A stretch of 64,000 bases of DNA. Origin: Pseudomonas saxonica (GTDB lineage Bacteria > Pseudomonadota > Gammaproteobacteria > Pseudomonadales > Pseudomonadaceae). The position numbers and the translations under genes are program-made. The stretch spans positions 1 through 64,000 of the forward strand of contig NZ_VFIO01000011.1 of NCBI RefSeq assembly GCF_007858365.1, written 5' to 3'. The notes under the pieces are model-generated. The model saw nothing but the letters and a program-made list of their open reading frames with translations, did no database searches and had not been told where the DNA came from. Below, one piece after another: positions 53,195-62,923 of this stretch (position 1 is its first letter; each line of letters opens with the position of its first letter).

Positions 53195-53980
53195 TCAATG
53201 CACTGCGCTCTGCGCGGCACCCAGAAAAGCCGGACGTTCACCGCCCCCGTGCAACAAAAGATTGCAGCCACTGGCATATCCGGCCATGGGCGAAGCGATA
53301 AACAGGCAAGCGTTACCAATGTCTTCGGGCAGCGCCATGCGCCCGGCGGGAATCCCGGCACTGACCGCGGCAACGCCGTGCTCATCGCCGTAGTGCAGGT
53401 GTGATTGCTCGGTTTGAACCAGCCCCGGACTGACCGCGACCACTCGCACCTTGGGTGCCCATTCCACCGCCAGTGACTGTACAAGGGCCAGCACACCGGC
53501 CTTGGCCGCGCCATAAGCGGCTGTGCCGGGCGATGCGCGCAAAGCGCTGATACTGCCGATAAACACAATGCAACCGCCGCTGGCCTGCTGCTGCATCAGG
53601 GCGTTAGCTTGCTGCGCGACATTCAGGGGGGCGATCAGATTGAGACGGATAATGCCTTCGTGAAAGCGCGGCGAAGCAGTCGCAGCCTCGGCCGCCGGGC
53701 TGCCACCCGCGTTGTTGATGACCACATCAAGACGGCCGAAATCAGCGCGAATACCGTCAAACAATGCCTTGAGCGAATCCAGATCACGCACGTCACACGC
53801 CATGAAAATCGCCTGCGCGGCGCCGCCCCGAGGCAACACTTCAGGAGCCGCCCTGCCACACACAATCACCTGCGCGCCGGCCTGGAGAAAACTGCTGGCG
53901 ATCCCTGCCCCGATACCTTTGGTTCCGCCGGTAACCAGCACCACCTTACCGCTGTAGTCCAGCCCTGAGAGTTGGCCCAT
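53195..53980 (-). CDS. Short-chain dehydrogenase/reductase
   Basis: 261 aa from the ATG at 53980 (AGGAG upstream). The longer frame to 54214 overlaps the divergent crotonase gene and lacks family sequence. It has TGGTKGIG, VINNAGG, FIGSISAL and YGAAK, with a shortened C-terminus (ASGCNLLLHGGG). It is the first gene of the right catabolic operon and could oxidise the hydroxyacyl-CoA formed by the MaoC pair, or a ring hydroxyl. Confidence 0.87.
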   Translation of the reverse strand: MGQLSGLDYSGKVVLVTGGTKGIGAGIASSFLQAGAQVIVCGRAAPEVLPRGGAAQAIFMACDVRDLDSLKALFDGIRADFGRLDVVINNAGGSPAAEAATASPRFHEGIIRLNLIAPLNVAQQANALMQQQASGGCIVFIGSISALRASPGTAAYGAAKAGVLALVQSLAVEWAPKVRVVAVSPGLVQTEQSHLHYGDEHGVAAVSAGIPAGRMALPEDIGNACLFIASPMAGYASGCNLLLHGGGERPAFLGAAQSAVH

Positions 53981-54125
53981 GACACGCTCCTCTTCTACTG
54001 ATAGAGCCACTCTAGGGGCTACGCTCAGGGTGCTCGTCGTCTGAACGGACGATGAAGCGCGCGCGTGTGAACGCAACACTCCAGCACAGGCTGTGCTGAC
54101 AGCCCCCTGCTCAATGAGGACCCAC

Positions 54126-54911
54126 ATGTCTGACCCGACTGCTGCGCCGGTACTACTGGAGTTTCCGGCCCTGGGCGTAGCCCTGCTGCGCCTTAACCGC
54201 CCGCAGGCCACCAATGCCCTGAGCCTTGAGCTGCAAGCCTTGCTCTCTCGCTACTTCACCGAGTTGGCCGAAAACCCCGAGGTGCGCTGCATCCTGCTGA
54301 CCGGTGGGGACAGCGTGTTTGCCGCAGGAGGCGACATCAACAGCATGGCCGGTGTGGGGCCAATCGACATTTACCAACGTCATACCGAACGGGTCTGGGC
54401 GCCGATTCAGCACTGCCCCAAACCGGTGATCGCGGCGGTCTGTGGTTATGCCTATGGCGGCGGCTGCGAATTGGCCATGCTGGCGGACATTATTGTGGCG
54501 GGTACCAGCGCGAAGTTTAGCCAGCCGGAGATCCGCATCGGCATCATGCCCGGCATTGGCGGCACCCAACGTTTAGTGCGGGCAGTGGGTAAAGCGAAAG
54601 CCATGCGCATGGCCTTGACCGGGCAACCCATCACCGCTGAAGAAGCCTGGATATCAGGGTTGGTCAGTGATGTGGTCGAGGATGGGCAGGTACAAGCCCA
54701 TGCGCTGAAATTGGCGACCTTGATCGCCGCCATGCCGCCTTTGGCCGCTGAGCAAATCAAGGAAGTGATCCTGGCCGGTGTGGATGCACCGCTGGAGACT
54801 GGCCTGGCATTGGAACGCAAGGCCAACGCGCTGTTGTTTGCCTCGCGCGACCAGAAGGAAGGGATGCAGGCCTTTATTGAAAAGCGTACCGCCAAGTTTA
54901 ACGGGAACTGA
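54126..54911 (+). CDS. Enoyl-CoA hydratase/isomerase (crotonase family)
   Basis: 261 aa from the ATG at 54126, preceded by GAGGA; an ATG at 54093 is less likely. It has RLNRPQATNALSLELQ, the oxyanion region FAAGGDINSM, and KPVIAAVCGYAYGGGCELAMLADIIVAG. The glutamates occur in QPEIRIGIMPGIGGTQRL, as in E. coli-type hydratases. It is divergent from the SDR and belongs functionally to the catabolic block. Its last 35 codons have a degenerate copy at 62692-62799. Confidence 0.9.
   Translation: MSDPTAAPVLLEFPALGVALLRLNRPQATNALSLELQALLSRYFTELAENPEVRCILLTGGDSVFAAGGDINSMAGVGPIDIYQRHTERVWAPIQHCPKPVIAAVCGYAYGGGCELAMLADIIVAGTSAKFSQPEIRIGIMPGIGGTQRLVRAVGKAKAMRMALTGQPITAEEAWISGLVSDVVEDGQVQAHALKLATLIAAMPPLAAEQIKEVILAGVDAPLETGLALERKANALLFASRDQKEGMQAFIEKRTAKFNGN
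54875..54899. repeat. 25-bp direct repeat, left copy (in crotonase 3' end)
   Basis: The 25 bases starting tattgaaaagcgtaccgcc recur without mismatch at 62763-62787, in the same orientation. The two copies bracket the giant gene at 55043-62539. They could be the edges of an old duplication or an attachment-like target of integration into the crotonase 3' end. Confidence 0.85.
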
Positions 54912-55042
54912 CCTGGGTAATATTCCAGACTACCAGCGGTCATATAGATTCAAAAAGGTTCATATTCGCTCAATAAAACATAATAAATGTCCTACGCTTT
55001 TGTGTATTGATTCAGACCTGTAAGCCTTCAGGGTTGAACGAC

Positions 55043-58000
55043 ATGCCAGCGGTTACCCATGAAACAAAGCAGCCCTCGAATACTGCCGCACAGGCTACAA
55101 CAGCCGCGCAGCCGGTTAGTGAACACACACAGCAATCGAGAGCGCCCGTTGTATTCATGGGTGCCCCCCTCACCTCTGGCACCCACAGCGAGGGCATCAA
55201 CGGTCAAGACGAAGCCTTTTGGCAATCAATCTCGTCACACATGCTTGAACACGCCTTTCAAGTCATGCTGGAGAGCCTATGGGCCGCCATCAAAGAGCGA
55301 TACGCCAAGGAGTTTGAATTACTGAGTGACGCCACTGAACTGTCAGGGGTTTTGCTCGACGCAACGCTGTCGATGATCGATAAGTGCGCCCGGATCGTTG
55401 CCTTTCTTGAAATTCAAAAAAATAAAATTCCCCAGATAAAAGATGAGATTGCGCTTGTCCAAATTTTACTGCGCATCGTCACTGATCTGGGTGGAGCGGG
55501 CAGCACTGTATTCAAACGCAGCGTCCTCACGCTCGAGCATCTAGAACACCTGCTCAACAACCCAGCTGTTCAAGCATTGGCCGACCCGAGTTCTATCAGC
55601 CCGTTACGCACGTTGATTGCATCACTTAAGGACTGGACTCTCTGGATAGAGCGCTTATCCAAAGTGTCATGGCAATCACCTGAAGCCATAGTCAAGGATC
55701 TTGTGGAAGGCGATTTCCTTCCCGACTGGATGAATAACTTTGTGGTTCAGGGGCAAGCGTTGTACGCGCAGTTGCAGCTCTACTTCGAGAGCTCCGCAGA
55801 TCCCGCAGACCCCACACACAGTGAAACGCAGCGGCGCCTGAAACATCATCTCATCCAGTTCAAGGAGGCTGACGCGGTCGAGACAAAATTCGCCATTCTC
55901 ATGAACGTGTTGGCAGATGATCAAGCCCTCGCACTTATCGAGCACTACGTGCCGTCAGCCCTTCAAGGGCTATTTAAAGTGTATGCGATGGTGCAGCCCG
56001 CTCAGTTCAGAGCGGACACACCAGAAGAAGGTCAAGCCGATCCTTCTGGCCTGCGAAAAGCCTTACTGAGCATTGATCACTTCACCAGTCAGGTATTTGT
56101 CGATCAACTCAAATCTGAAGGCGGCGTTCTGGGCGAGAGCGTGGCCGAGCCTCTGACCAGAATCAGAGCCGTGCTACGCGGCTCCGCCAGTCAGGAAGCA
56201 GGGTTCAACATGCTTATGCGCCTGACTGACCCGCACATGAGCTGGCTGGATTTTGCTGAAAAAAGTGCTCTGGAGCTCCTTGCGTTGCCCAGTGCATCGG
56301 ATGTACTGGTCGGGATGATCAGTCACATCGTGGGCCAATTAAAAATAGCGCGCGCGCTGTCCCGCGTGCCGGACCAACAACTCTGGCAGGAATTAAAAGC
56401 GAGCGGTTGGCACCAACTGCCCGTCTTGATTGCGAACGCGGTTAAAAGGGATATGCAAAAAAAGCCTTCACAATTGGCACTGGCCCTGAACACAGCAGCG
56501 GATTTACCAGAGGGTCTGATCCAGCAAGTGCTCGATCAAGTCACACGCATCGCGCTGTCATGGAAGGACGACGATTGGGCGGCTTTTATAAGCGAAACCC
56601 AGTTGGCAATGACAAGTCTCATAAAGGTATTGCATCAATCCGGCCGCTTTTTGCCGAACAAAGTACAGAAAGCAGTCGATATAGGTCTTTGGCTGGCGCG
56701 AATGATTTCGCACCTGATGATGCTTCGCACTCTGTGGAACCTGCGTTCGGGCAAAGAAGTGTTAGGTCAAATGGCGATCGAGGAAATACGCCATCACATC
56801 AATCGTTTTGCAGGGGAACGTGCACTCTGGGCTTTCGATCAGGCGTTGCCCTGGCTCCCGCTTATGCCACCGCTGTACAGATTATTGAAAACCCTGCCAC
56901 CGATTGAGCCCGGGCAGCAGATCAAGTGGCTGATCAACCTTTTAATCCGCCTCTATAGCCTGCGGGCCATTGAGTCGGGCGAAACCATCGACCTATGCGA
57001 AAAAGTAGAACATGTCGCGCAACAGTGGCTGGCCGGTATACCCGTTGCAATGCTCGGCCCCGCCGTCCTTGAAGAACTCAAGGCACAACCCAGCGCAATA
57101 GCAAAAGCGTTTTTCGTTGGGCTAAGAATGACAGCGGCCACGGCAACCTACATCAGCCCATTCATAGGCAGCGTTACCCGCTCACTGCAAAACAGTATGC
57201 GCGGTGGTATGGGCGAAATGCGCTTGACGCCAGCCCAACAATTACTGTTTTTGGGTGTAGGGGCTGCAAGTATCGGCACCGTTGGTGCTGCACCTGTGAT
57301 TGGAGCGGTCACTGCAACAGGTCTAACAATCGGAGCCGCGGCCACAGTCTCCGTGGCAGGTGCTATTTACGGTTTGGCCGCCGGTTCCAATGCGCAGCCC
57401 TCTAAAGTGGTGCCCATAGCATGGGGCGCTTCCGCCACGGGTTCGCTAGGGCTAGGCATCCTGTTTGCCTGGAAGGCACACCAGAGCAGAAAACAACGTT
57501 TAGAGGCAGCACCTCATGAAGAAGCTTACGCTGCGGTCAACCTCGATGAACACTCTATAGCGGACAGTGCAATTGATCTCGGCAATGAAGAAAGTGATAG
57601 AGAACACATCGCTTTAAATACAGGCTTGTCTAAATCCCTTCGACAGCATGAGCAGCCGGCAACGATGTTACACCCGGCCATCTATGGAACACTGTCAGCG
57701 GTTTTTTTTGCCGGTTCACTTTACGCAATATGGTCTGCCTACGAAGCATCGCGTAAAAATAATCGCGTGCTTGAGCAGTTGGATAAATTACTGACCCAAA
57801 CAAAGGAAAGTATATTTTCAGATAATAAAGAGCAGGTCATCAAAAACATCAGCGAGTTCTTGCAGTTGACTCATGACTTGAACGGTGTCATATCGCAGCC
57901 TGCCGACAATGGTCAATCTCCAGATAACACAAGTGAAAGGCTGGCAACGCGCGACGTTATTCATTTGACCGCGTCGAATGATCCAGGCGATATGCACGAG

Positions 58001-61000
58001 CAGAGCTTCAACCCCGACGAACTCATGATGGATGCTCCCTATACGTCTTCAGAAGAACAGGAGGAGGACCCAGGAGAAAATCAGGTTGAAGAAGATGAAG
58101 ACATAGAAGAAGAGCAAGAAGATCAAATACTCCCCCTGATGCGCGAAATTCTGGAACTGGAAGTTAATCTGAATTATCTACGGGCAGAAGGAAAGCCCAT
58201 AAACTCATTGCGTGTCATGCGCGCACAACTAGATATATTGACTCAGCGACTGGCAAAAAGCCAAGCGCTGATGAAAAGTGCCGTACACGAATCTAACAAA
58301 CGCCTGACTATGACAAATGTCTATGCCTATAACATGCTGCACGAAATGAAAAACTTCTACCCTCCCGAAATAGCCGACGTCTGGAGCCAATTCGATCCAC
58401 GCGCACGCATTCCCTTTAGCTTCACCTCACAAGACGGCAAACTACTTGCCACTCAAATTCCACTGGTCAACTTCCTGAATGGAGACATCGATAAGAGACT
58501 AAAAGAATTCAAGGGCCGCAGGCCGATAACGTTCAGCACTAAGTATAGCAACACTGAAGTGGCACAAGACTTATTAGAGGGGTTAAAAGATTACGTACCA
58601 GGCAAATGGACTAAAGACAAAACACTCAAAAGACTCATGACCCCGATAGATATCATGACCAAAATACCTCCTCCGACGACCGCGGACAGACTGAGCATCA
58701 GAATCAATAAAGCAGGCGCCGAACCCGAAAGCATCGCGCTATCACTGGACATGTACATTCGCAAGTTGCATACAGATACCTCGTATACATCAAATGACAT
58801 AACGTGGCCTGATCATTATCCGGAACCGTGGAAAAAAGAGTTCGACAAACCCAGTTTTAAGAAAGCTTATCTGGCAGGCACCACTTCCATCCCACATTGG
58901 AATGCCCGCCATGAAGATGAAGACACCTTGACCCTCCAATTTATAAAAGCGCTTTGGCAGGAACCGAAGATGGCCAGTAAAATTGGCAATCACCCTCAAT
59001 TAAAACTGATGAATCTTGATTCAACTATCGGCCTGGCGACAACCGACAGTGAGGGCGCTACAAAATCCACACAAAGGTCACTCATAAACTTCTTTTTTGA
59101 AGAAAGCGAACGCTCCAGTGAAAGCACTAATGTGACCATCAGCGACCCAGCAGGATTGCTGATAACGGATCCATTGCTGCGAGAGTTCATACAGGAGAGC
59201 AAACATGCTCGACTTAAAATCATAGAAATTTTGCAGCTGGAAAAAGCGCGCAAAACATTGAATGTACCGACGACTGAAGGACTTCTGCAAGATGCTCTCG
59301 ATGCAGCAGTAAAAAAATATTTACCCAGCACTGCCTACCCGGGCAAGCTCCAACTCAAAGACACTATAAAAGTCAGATTCAGCATGAGTTATAAAGACGC
59401 CCTCGGTACGTCACCCCTTCCTATTCCCAGACTGGCCGAAATGATTCTAACGCCTCCGACAGCGCCCGAGGTTAAAGAATTTACGCTCAGTCAAGTCATG
59501 AGCAAACTGGCCTTGCGTTACGGAGACACAAATGGATTTTTATATATTGAATATGATATCGAAAGAAAATTCCTGCCAGAAATAATTAGCTTTCTATCCA
59601 GTGAGGATTGGCAAGTCAATCTAATCAGCCGATTGGACGCCTATAAAGCGGATGATGTGCAAAAACAAGCATGGGCAACTATTTTTACTCCCCTACTTGA
59701 TGCAAGAATACCTCAGCCCTATAAAAACAGCCCCATCACCTCGATAAAATACGATTTCAGGCCCCTGCCCGGTGTATTTAAAATACCCACAGGAAGCACC
59801 AGCTTCCAGTTACGATCAATCTTCAGCGACACTTACTTTGAATTCAATGACCGCTTACATATGCGGCGTGCACACGATTTGCGAACCCGCAAAAGCAATG
59901 AGCCCAGGCGACAGCACGAGGGTTTTCTTCTTTGGCTGCGAGAACATCAAGGCACCTATTTCAAAGATAATTCTGAACACTCAGCGTCAGCCGCCCTTGG
60001 AGATTCCCTGGGTGCGGATAGTAAACTCTATGAAAATTTTGACAGTAACAAATACCCACAAGATGATGTGACACTGGACACACCAGTACTGATGACGAAA
60101 CTCATGTTCGACCATCTGGTCAATCAATTAAAAGAGGATGTCGATGTCTATATAAAATCCGATATTGAAGTCTTTGTTCATAAAATATTTCAATATATGA
60201 CTGACCTCGGCCTTTACATTGGTTTGGCCACGCTGCCCCTCAGTGGCCCGATTGCATTACTCGTATCTGCAGGTCTCGCAGCGCTCCCTTTTTTAGAGTT
60301 AACCGTTGCGGACACTCAGGAAGAAGCACGGAGTATTTTCATGACAAGCTTCTTGAACGCCCTCATGGATTACTCGTGGGGAGGCATAGGTAACTCTAAA
60401 AGTGTGAAAACGGTGTTAGTGAGCCACTTAGCCAAATCACAAAAATACATGGCACCTGGGAGCAAGCAGATTCTAAGACAATTGGCTAGAAAATTTATGC
60501 TGCTCAATACGCCAGGTGGTAGCGCCGCCTATAAAGAACCTTGGGACTATGTTGCGGGCAGGCTGGTGAAGTTAGGTTATAAACCCAAACAGACGTTAAG
60601 GATCAAGGGTGCCCTGGAGCAGGCTTATAAAAGCCCAGCCAACGCTGACAACACTGCCATTTTAGAAACCTTCCTGGACATTATCTATTTGAAGGTTATT
60701 TTCAGTGATTTCTTTATGGTCAGGAAAGGCGAGCTCATAACTATCATGACTAAAAACAAGCTCCCTGATACAGGCTCACATTTGAAACATGTACTTGTCA
60801 GCCTGGGTGGTGGCCACTTTCAAGGCATCGGTAATAACGTACTGCATCCTGATTTAGATCCTGCCTCGTCCATCCTTGCCGCTGATGATTTGGTCAAATT
60901 AAGCGAGGGTACTCTTTTCAGTGACGTTCCTGATCCTGATAGACAGCAGCTGTTTTTTGCAAAAGGCACGATCAAAGATCAGCCAGATCCACCCGCAAAT

Positions 61001-62539
61001 AACAGAGTACCGACGACGACTGAAGCATCGACCACAGCACAGACTTCTGACGCCCCCCGTCAAGTTCCGAATGTCACCCAGCAAACTATCCCTGGCCCCT
61101 ACCTGAAAGACCCTTGGTACAAACGAAAACTTTGGTCAAATCGCTATGTGCTCGAGCACTTCATTGAGACCCGTTCACCCGGGTATTTGAGACTTAAAAA
61201 CACTCACTTAGAAGCGTTCACGATGACCCTCTCCAGCCAACAACAACTGACTATCGAATGGTGGTTAAAACCATCCTCCCTCGCTGCAGATCAAGAAAAC
61301 CATTCGCCTGCGCTAGAGTCGTCCGGAAAATTTAGTACCACGGTATTTGAACCCCCATTGTCGACCTATGACAGAATTGTCCAGATACTGCTCAAAGATC
61401 CACACGCAAATTATGAGCTGTATACACGACAGTCAGACCAGAGAGGCTCACTGGTTGATGATGATTTTTTATTCCGACACGAGGGTTTCCCCTTCGAGCT
61501 CAGAACTTTAACGTTGCGTGATTATGGTGCTTTGGGTGATAGTCTCTTGGTAAATCTCAGCGTTATCAATATAAATGAGTACTTCACCCACTACCTTACC
61601 GTTAAGGATATTCAGGGCCGTTTAAATGTTAACGCTCTGGGCCTGCTGGACTATTTGCTGGCTGTTCAATTTCAGATGGATCCTGCCCCCTGGCCTGCGA
61701 TCATCACCCGCGAGTACCTAGAGGAGCGTTTTGAAGAACTCACCTATAGCCTAATCCTTGCTGATATTCTCACTGAGTTTCTCACGTTAAATCTTGATTT
61801 AAGGTCATCACCACACGCTGACACTCAGTTTCTTGTTTCAGCCTCAGGCATTTCCGCATTCCTTAAACATCTGGCCGCTGAAGCCTCTTATATCCTCCAT
61901 CAACCTCTCAACACGTCCCGGTACAGTCAGGACCATCCACAGTCGCAATTTGGTACAGACCTGAGTTCGTTAAAAGATAAATTACACCCCAATCTAGCCA
62001 CTTGGATCGCTGTCATAAGTTATGCCGGGGGCCTACCAAAATCCATTATGCCGCCCGCACAACCTAGGTATTATGCAACCCACCCTGAAGCTTCAACTAG
62101 CCAACCTTTTCAACTGGCAGGGTCAATTACCGCTCCAGAGGATGAAATCTTGCCCATTGGTCAGAACGTTAATATATACATCAGTGATGGCACCACTAAA
62201 ACTCATATTCTAGATATTACACTTCCCGCCGGATTTACTTCTCCGCCCATGGCAGCGTACTACATTGCTAACGCTATAAACCTCAACATGTCAAAGTTGA
62301 AAATGCCACTGAGTAATGATCTAGAATTTACGGTAGTTGCCGGCGACTCTATCACCTTTAAAGGTGGCAATAGTTCGAACGCCAGCCATTACGTTAAAGC
62401 GGTCCCCAAAAAGAAAATTTTTATTCATAGCAATTTGAACATGCTAGGTATCCCACGCACATTTCAGGTGCTCGTAGAGTTTGGAAGCGATGATGACTAC
62501 GATCCCTACAAATACGCCATGTCGCATACACAGGGTTAA
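55043..62539 (+). CDS. Giant protein of unknown function (2498 aa)
   Basis: I do not recognise this protein. A TTG 36 bp upstream is open, but the ATG at 55043 follows AGGG and matches the start context of the paralogue. No signal peptide is seen. Residues about 60-380 form a helical domain shared with the next gene. Residues about 731-812 hold two or three Ala/Gly-rich hydrophobic segments, and one more lies at about 880-902. Residues about 1001-1030 are a strongly acidic run (EEQEED...EEDEDIEEE). Residues about 1721-1760 form a hydrophobic hairpin (IGLATLPLSGPIALLVSAGLAALPF). A Thr/Pro linker lies near 1985-2015 and a beta-rich tail at about 2360-2498. From about 57500 on the gene is visibly AT-richer than its neighbours. 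The plan suggests a membrane-inserting effector or toxin, which is only a guess. Confidence 0.88.
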   Translation: MPAVTHETKQPSNTAAQATTAAQPVSEHTQQSRAPVVFMGAPLTSGTHSEGINGQDEAFWQSISSHMLEHAFQVMLESLWAAIKERYAKEFELLSDATELSGVLLDATLSMIDKCARIVAFLEIQKNKIPQIKDEIALVQILLRIVTDLGGAGSTVFKRSVLTLEHLEHLLNNPAVQALADPSSISPLRTLIASLKDWTLWIERLSKVSWQSPEAIVKDLVEGDFLPDWMNNFVVQGQALYAQLQLYFESSADPADPTHSETQRRLKHHLIQFKEADAVETKFAILMNVLADDQALALIEHYVPSALQGLFKVYAMVQPAQFRADTPEEGQADPSGLRKALLSIDHFTSQVFVDQLKSEGGVLGESVAEPLTRIRAVLRGSASQEAGFNMLMRLTDPHMSWLDFAEKSALELLALPSASDVLVGMISHIVGQLKIARALSRVPDQQLWQELKASGWHQLPVLIANAVKRDMQKKPSQLALALNTAADLPEGLIQQVLDQVTRIALSWKDDDWAAFISETQLAMTSLIKVLHQSGRFLPNKVQKAVDIGLWLARMISHLMMLRTLWNLRSGKEVLGQMAIEEIRHHINRFAGERALWAFDQALPWLPLMPPLYRLLKTLPPIEPGQQIKWLINLLIRLYSLRAIESGETIDLCEKVEHVAQQWLAGIPVAMLGPAVLEELKAQPSAIAKAFFVGLRMTAATATYISPFIGSVTRSLQNSMRGGMGEMRLTPAQQLLFLGVGAASIGTVGAAPVIGAVTATGLTIGAAATVSVAGAIYGLAAGSNAQPSKVVPIAWGASATGSLGLGILFAWKAHQSRKQRLEAAPHEEAYAAVNLDEHSIADSAIDLGNEESDREHIALNTGLSKSLRQHEQPATMLHPAIYGTLSAVFFAGSLYAIWSAYEASRKNNRVLEQLDKLLTQTKESIFSDNKEQVIKNISEFLQLTHDLNGVISQPADNGQSPDNTSERLATRDVIHLTASNDPGDMHEQSFNPDELMMDAPYTSSEEQEEDPGENQVEEDEDIEEEQEDQILPLMREILELEVNLNYLRAEGKPINSLRVMRAQLDILTQRLAKSQALMKSAVHESNKRLTMTNVYAYNMLHEMKNFYPPEIADVWSQFDPRARIPFSFTSQDGKLLATQIPLVNFLNGDIDKRLKEFKGRRPITFSTKYSNTEVAQDLLEGLKDYVPGKWTKDKTLKRLMTPIDIMTKIPPPTTADRLSIRINKAGAEPESIALSLDMYIRKLHTDTSYTSNDITWPDHYPEPWKKEFDKPSFKKAYLAGTTSIPHWNARHEDEDTLTLQFIKALWQEPKMASKIGNHPQLKLMNLDSTIGLATTDSEGATKSTQRSLINFFFEESERSSESTNVTISDPAGLLITDPLLREFIQESKHARLKIIEILQLEKARKTLNVPTTEGLLQDALDAAVKKYLPSTAYPGKLQLKDTIKVRFSMSYKDALGTSPLPIPRLAEMILTPPTAPEVKEFTLSQVMSKLALRYGDTNGFLYIEYDIERKFLPEIISFLSSEDWQVNLISRLDAYKADDVQKQAWATIFTPLLDARIPQPYKNSPITSIKYDFRPLPGVFKIPTGSTSFQLRSIFSDTYFEFNDRLHMRRAHDLRTRKSNEPRRQHEGFLLWLREHQGTYFKDNSEHSASAALGDSLGADSKLYENFDSNKYPQDDVTLDTPVLMTKLMFDHLVNQLKEDVDVYIKSDIEVFVHKIFQYMTDLGLYIGLATLPLSGPIALLVSAGLAALPFLELTVADTQEEARSIFMTSFLNALMDYSWGGIGNSKSVKTVLVSHLAKSQKYMAPGSKQILRQLARKFMLLNTPGGSAAYKEPWDYVAGRLVKLGYKPKQTLRIKGALEQAYKSPANADNTAILETFLDIIYLKVIFSDFFMVRKGELITIMTKNKLPDTGSHLKHVLVSLGGGHFQGIGNNVLHPDLDPASSILAADDLVKLSEGTLFSDVPDPDRQQLFFAKGTIKDQPDPPANNRVPTTTEASTTAQTSDAPRQVPNVTQQTIPGPYLKDPWYKRKLWSNRYVLEHFIETRSPGYLRLKNTHLEAFTMTLSSQQQLTIEWWLKPSSLAADQENHSPALESSGKFSTTVFEPPLSTYDRIVQILLKDPHANYELYTRQSDQRGSLVDDDFLFRHEGFPFELRTLTLRDYGALGDSLLVNLSVININEYFTHYLTVKDIQGRLNVNALGLLDYLLAVQFQMDPAPWPAIITREYLEERFEELTYSLILADILTEFLTLNLDLRSSPHADTQFLVSASGISAFLKHLAAEASYILHQPLNTSRYSQDHPQSQFGTDLSSLKDKLHPNLATWIAVISYAGGLPKSIMPPAQPRYYATHPEASTSQPFQLAGSITAPEDEILPIGQNVNIYISDGTTKTHILDITLPAGFTSPPMAAYYIANAINLNMSKLKMPLSNDLEFTVVAGDSITFKGGNSSNASHYVKAVPKKKIFIHSNLNMLGIPRTFQVLVEFGSDDDYDPYKYAMSHTQG

Positions 62540-62691
62540 AAGTTTCAGTAGCCTGTCTTTTTTTAACTCTTCTTTCGTACCCAACTGATGGTCGCAGGCG
62601 TTCAGGTGCGCGCCAATCCCGCTCCGTTAACGTGTATGCATAATCCGGCTCGGCACACTTTTTACTTCCAGTGATCACGAATATCATCAGG

Positions 62692-62799
62692 TTGGCAATG
62701 GAACGTAACGCCCATGCGCTGTCCTTTGCTTTGCGTAACCCAAAGAAAGTGATTCTGGCATGTATTGAAAAGCGTACCGCCAAGTTTGAAGGAAGCTGA
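62692..62799 (+). pseudogene. Degenerate duplicate of the crotonase C-terminus
   Basis: The in-frame translation LAMERNAHALSFALRN... IEKRTAKFEGS-stop aligns with LALERKANALLFASRD... IEKRTAKFNGN-stop of the intact crotonase at 54126-54911. The last part contains a 25-bp perfect nucleotide match (62763-62787). No start or body of a crotonase is present, so this is a remnant about 35 codons long. Confidence 0.85.
62763..62787. repeat. 25-bp direct repeat, right copy
   Basis: Identical to 54875-54899, in the same orientation, within the crotonase remnant. It lies 224 bp after the stop of the first giant gene. Confidence 0.85.
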
Positions 62800-62923
62800 T
62801 TAGGCACGTACCAACCGTCGCAATCATCCAAATTCGTTTCACTTCATTCAATTAAAGCCGAGAACCCTCCTACACTAAAAACTACCATTTCACTCATGCC
62901 TGCTCCTTATAGGGTGGTTAGCA

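Larger units (their letters stand above)
62540..62923. other. Gap between giant genes holding a crotonase remnant
   Basis: 384 bp. Apart from the crotonase remnant at 62692-62799, no gene is supported. The distance from the remnant stop to the next start (124 nt) is almost the same as from the intact crotonase stop to the first giant gene (131 nt). A loosely similar TCAAT..AAA...TCCTAC stretch occurs in both leaders, so both may carry a related promoter. Confidence 0.65.

Noticed and set aside
62421..62831. 136-codon minus-strand frame over the crotonase remnant
   Set aside because: The plus strand carries the clear crotonase tail similarity, and this frame has no support.
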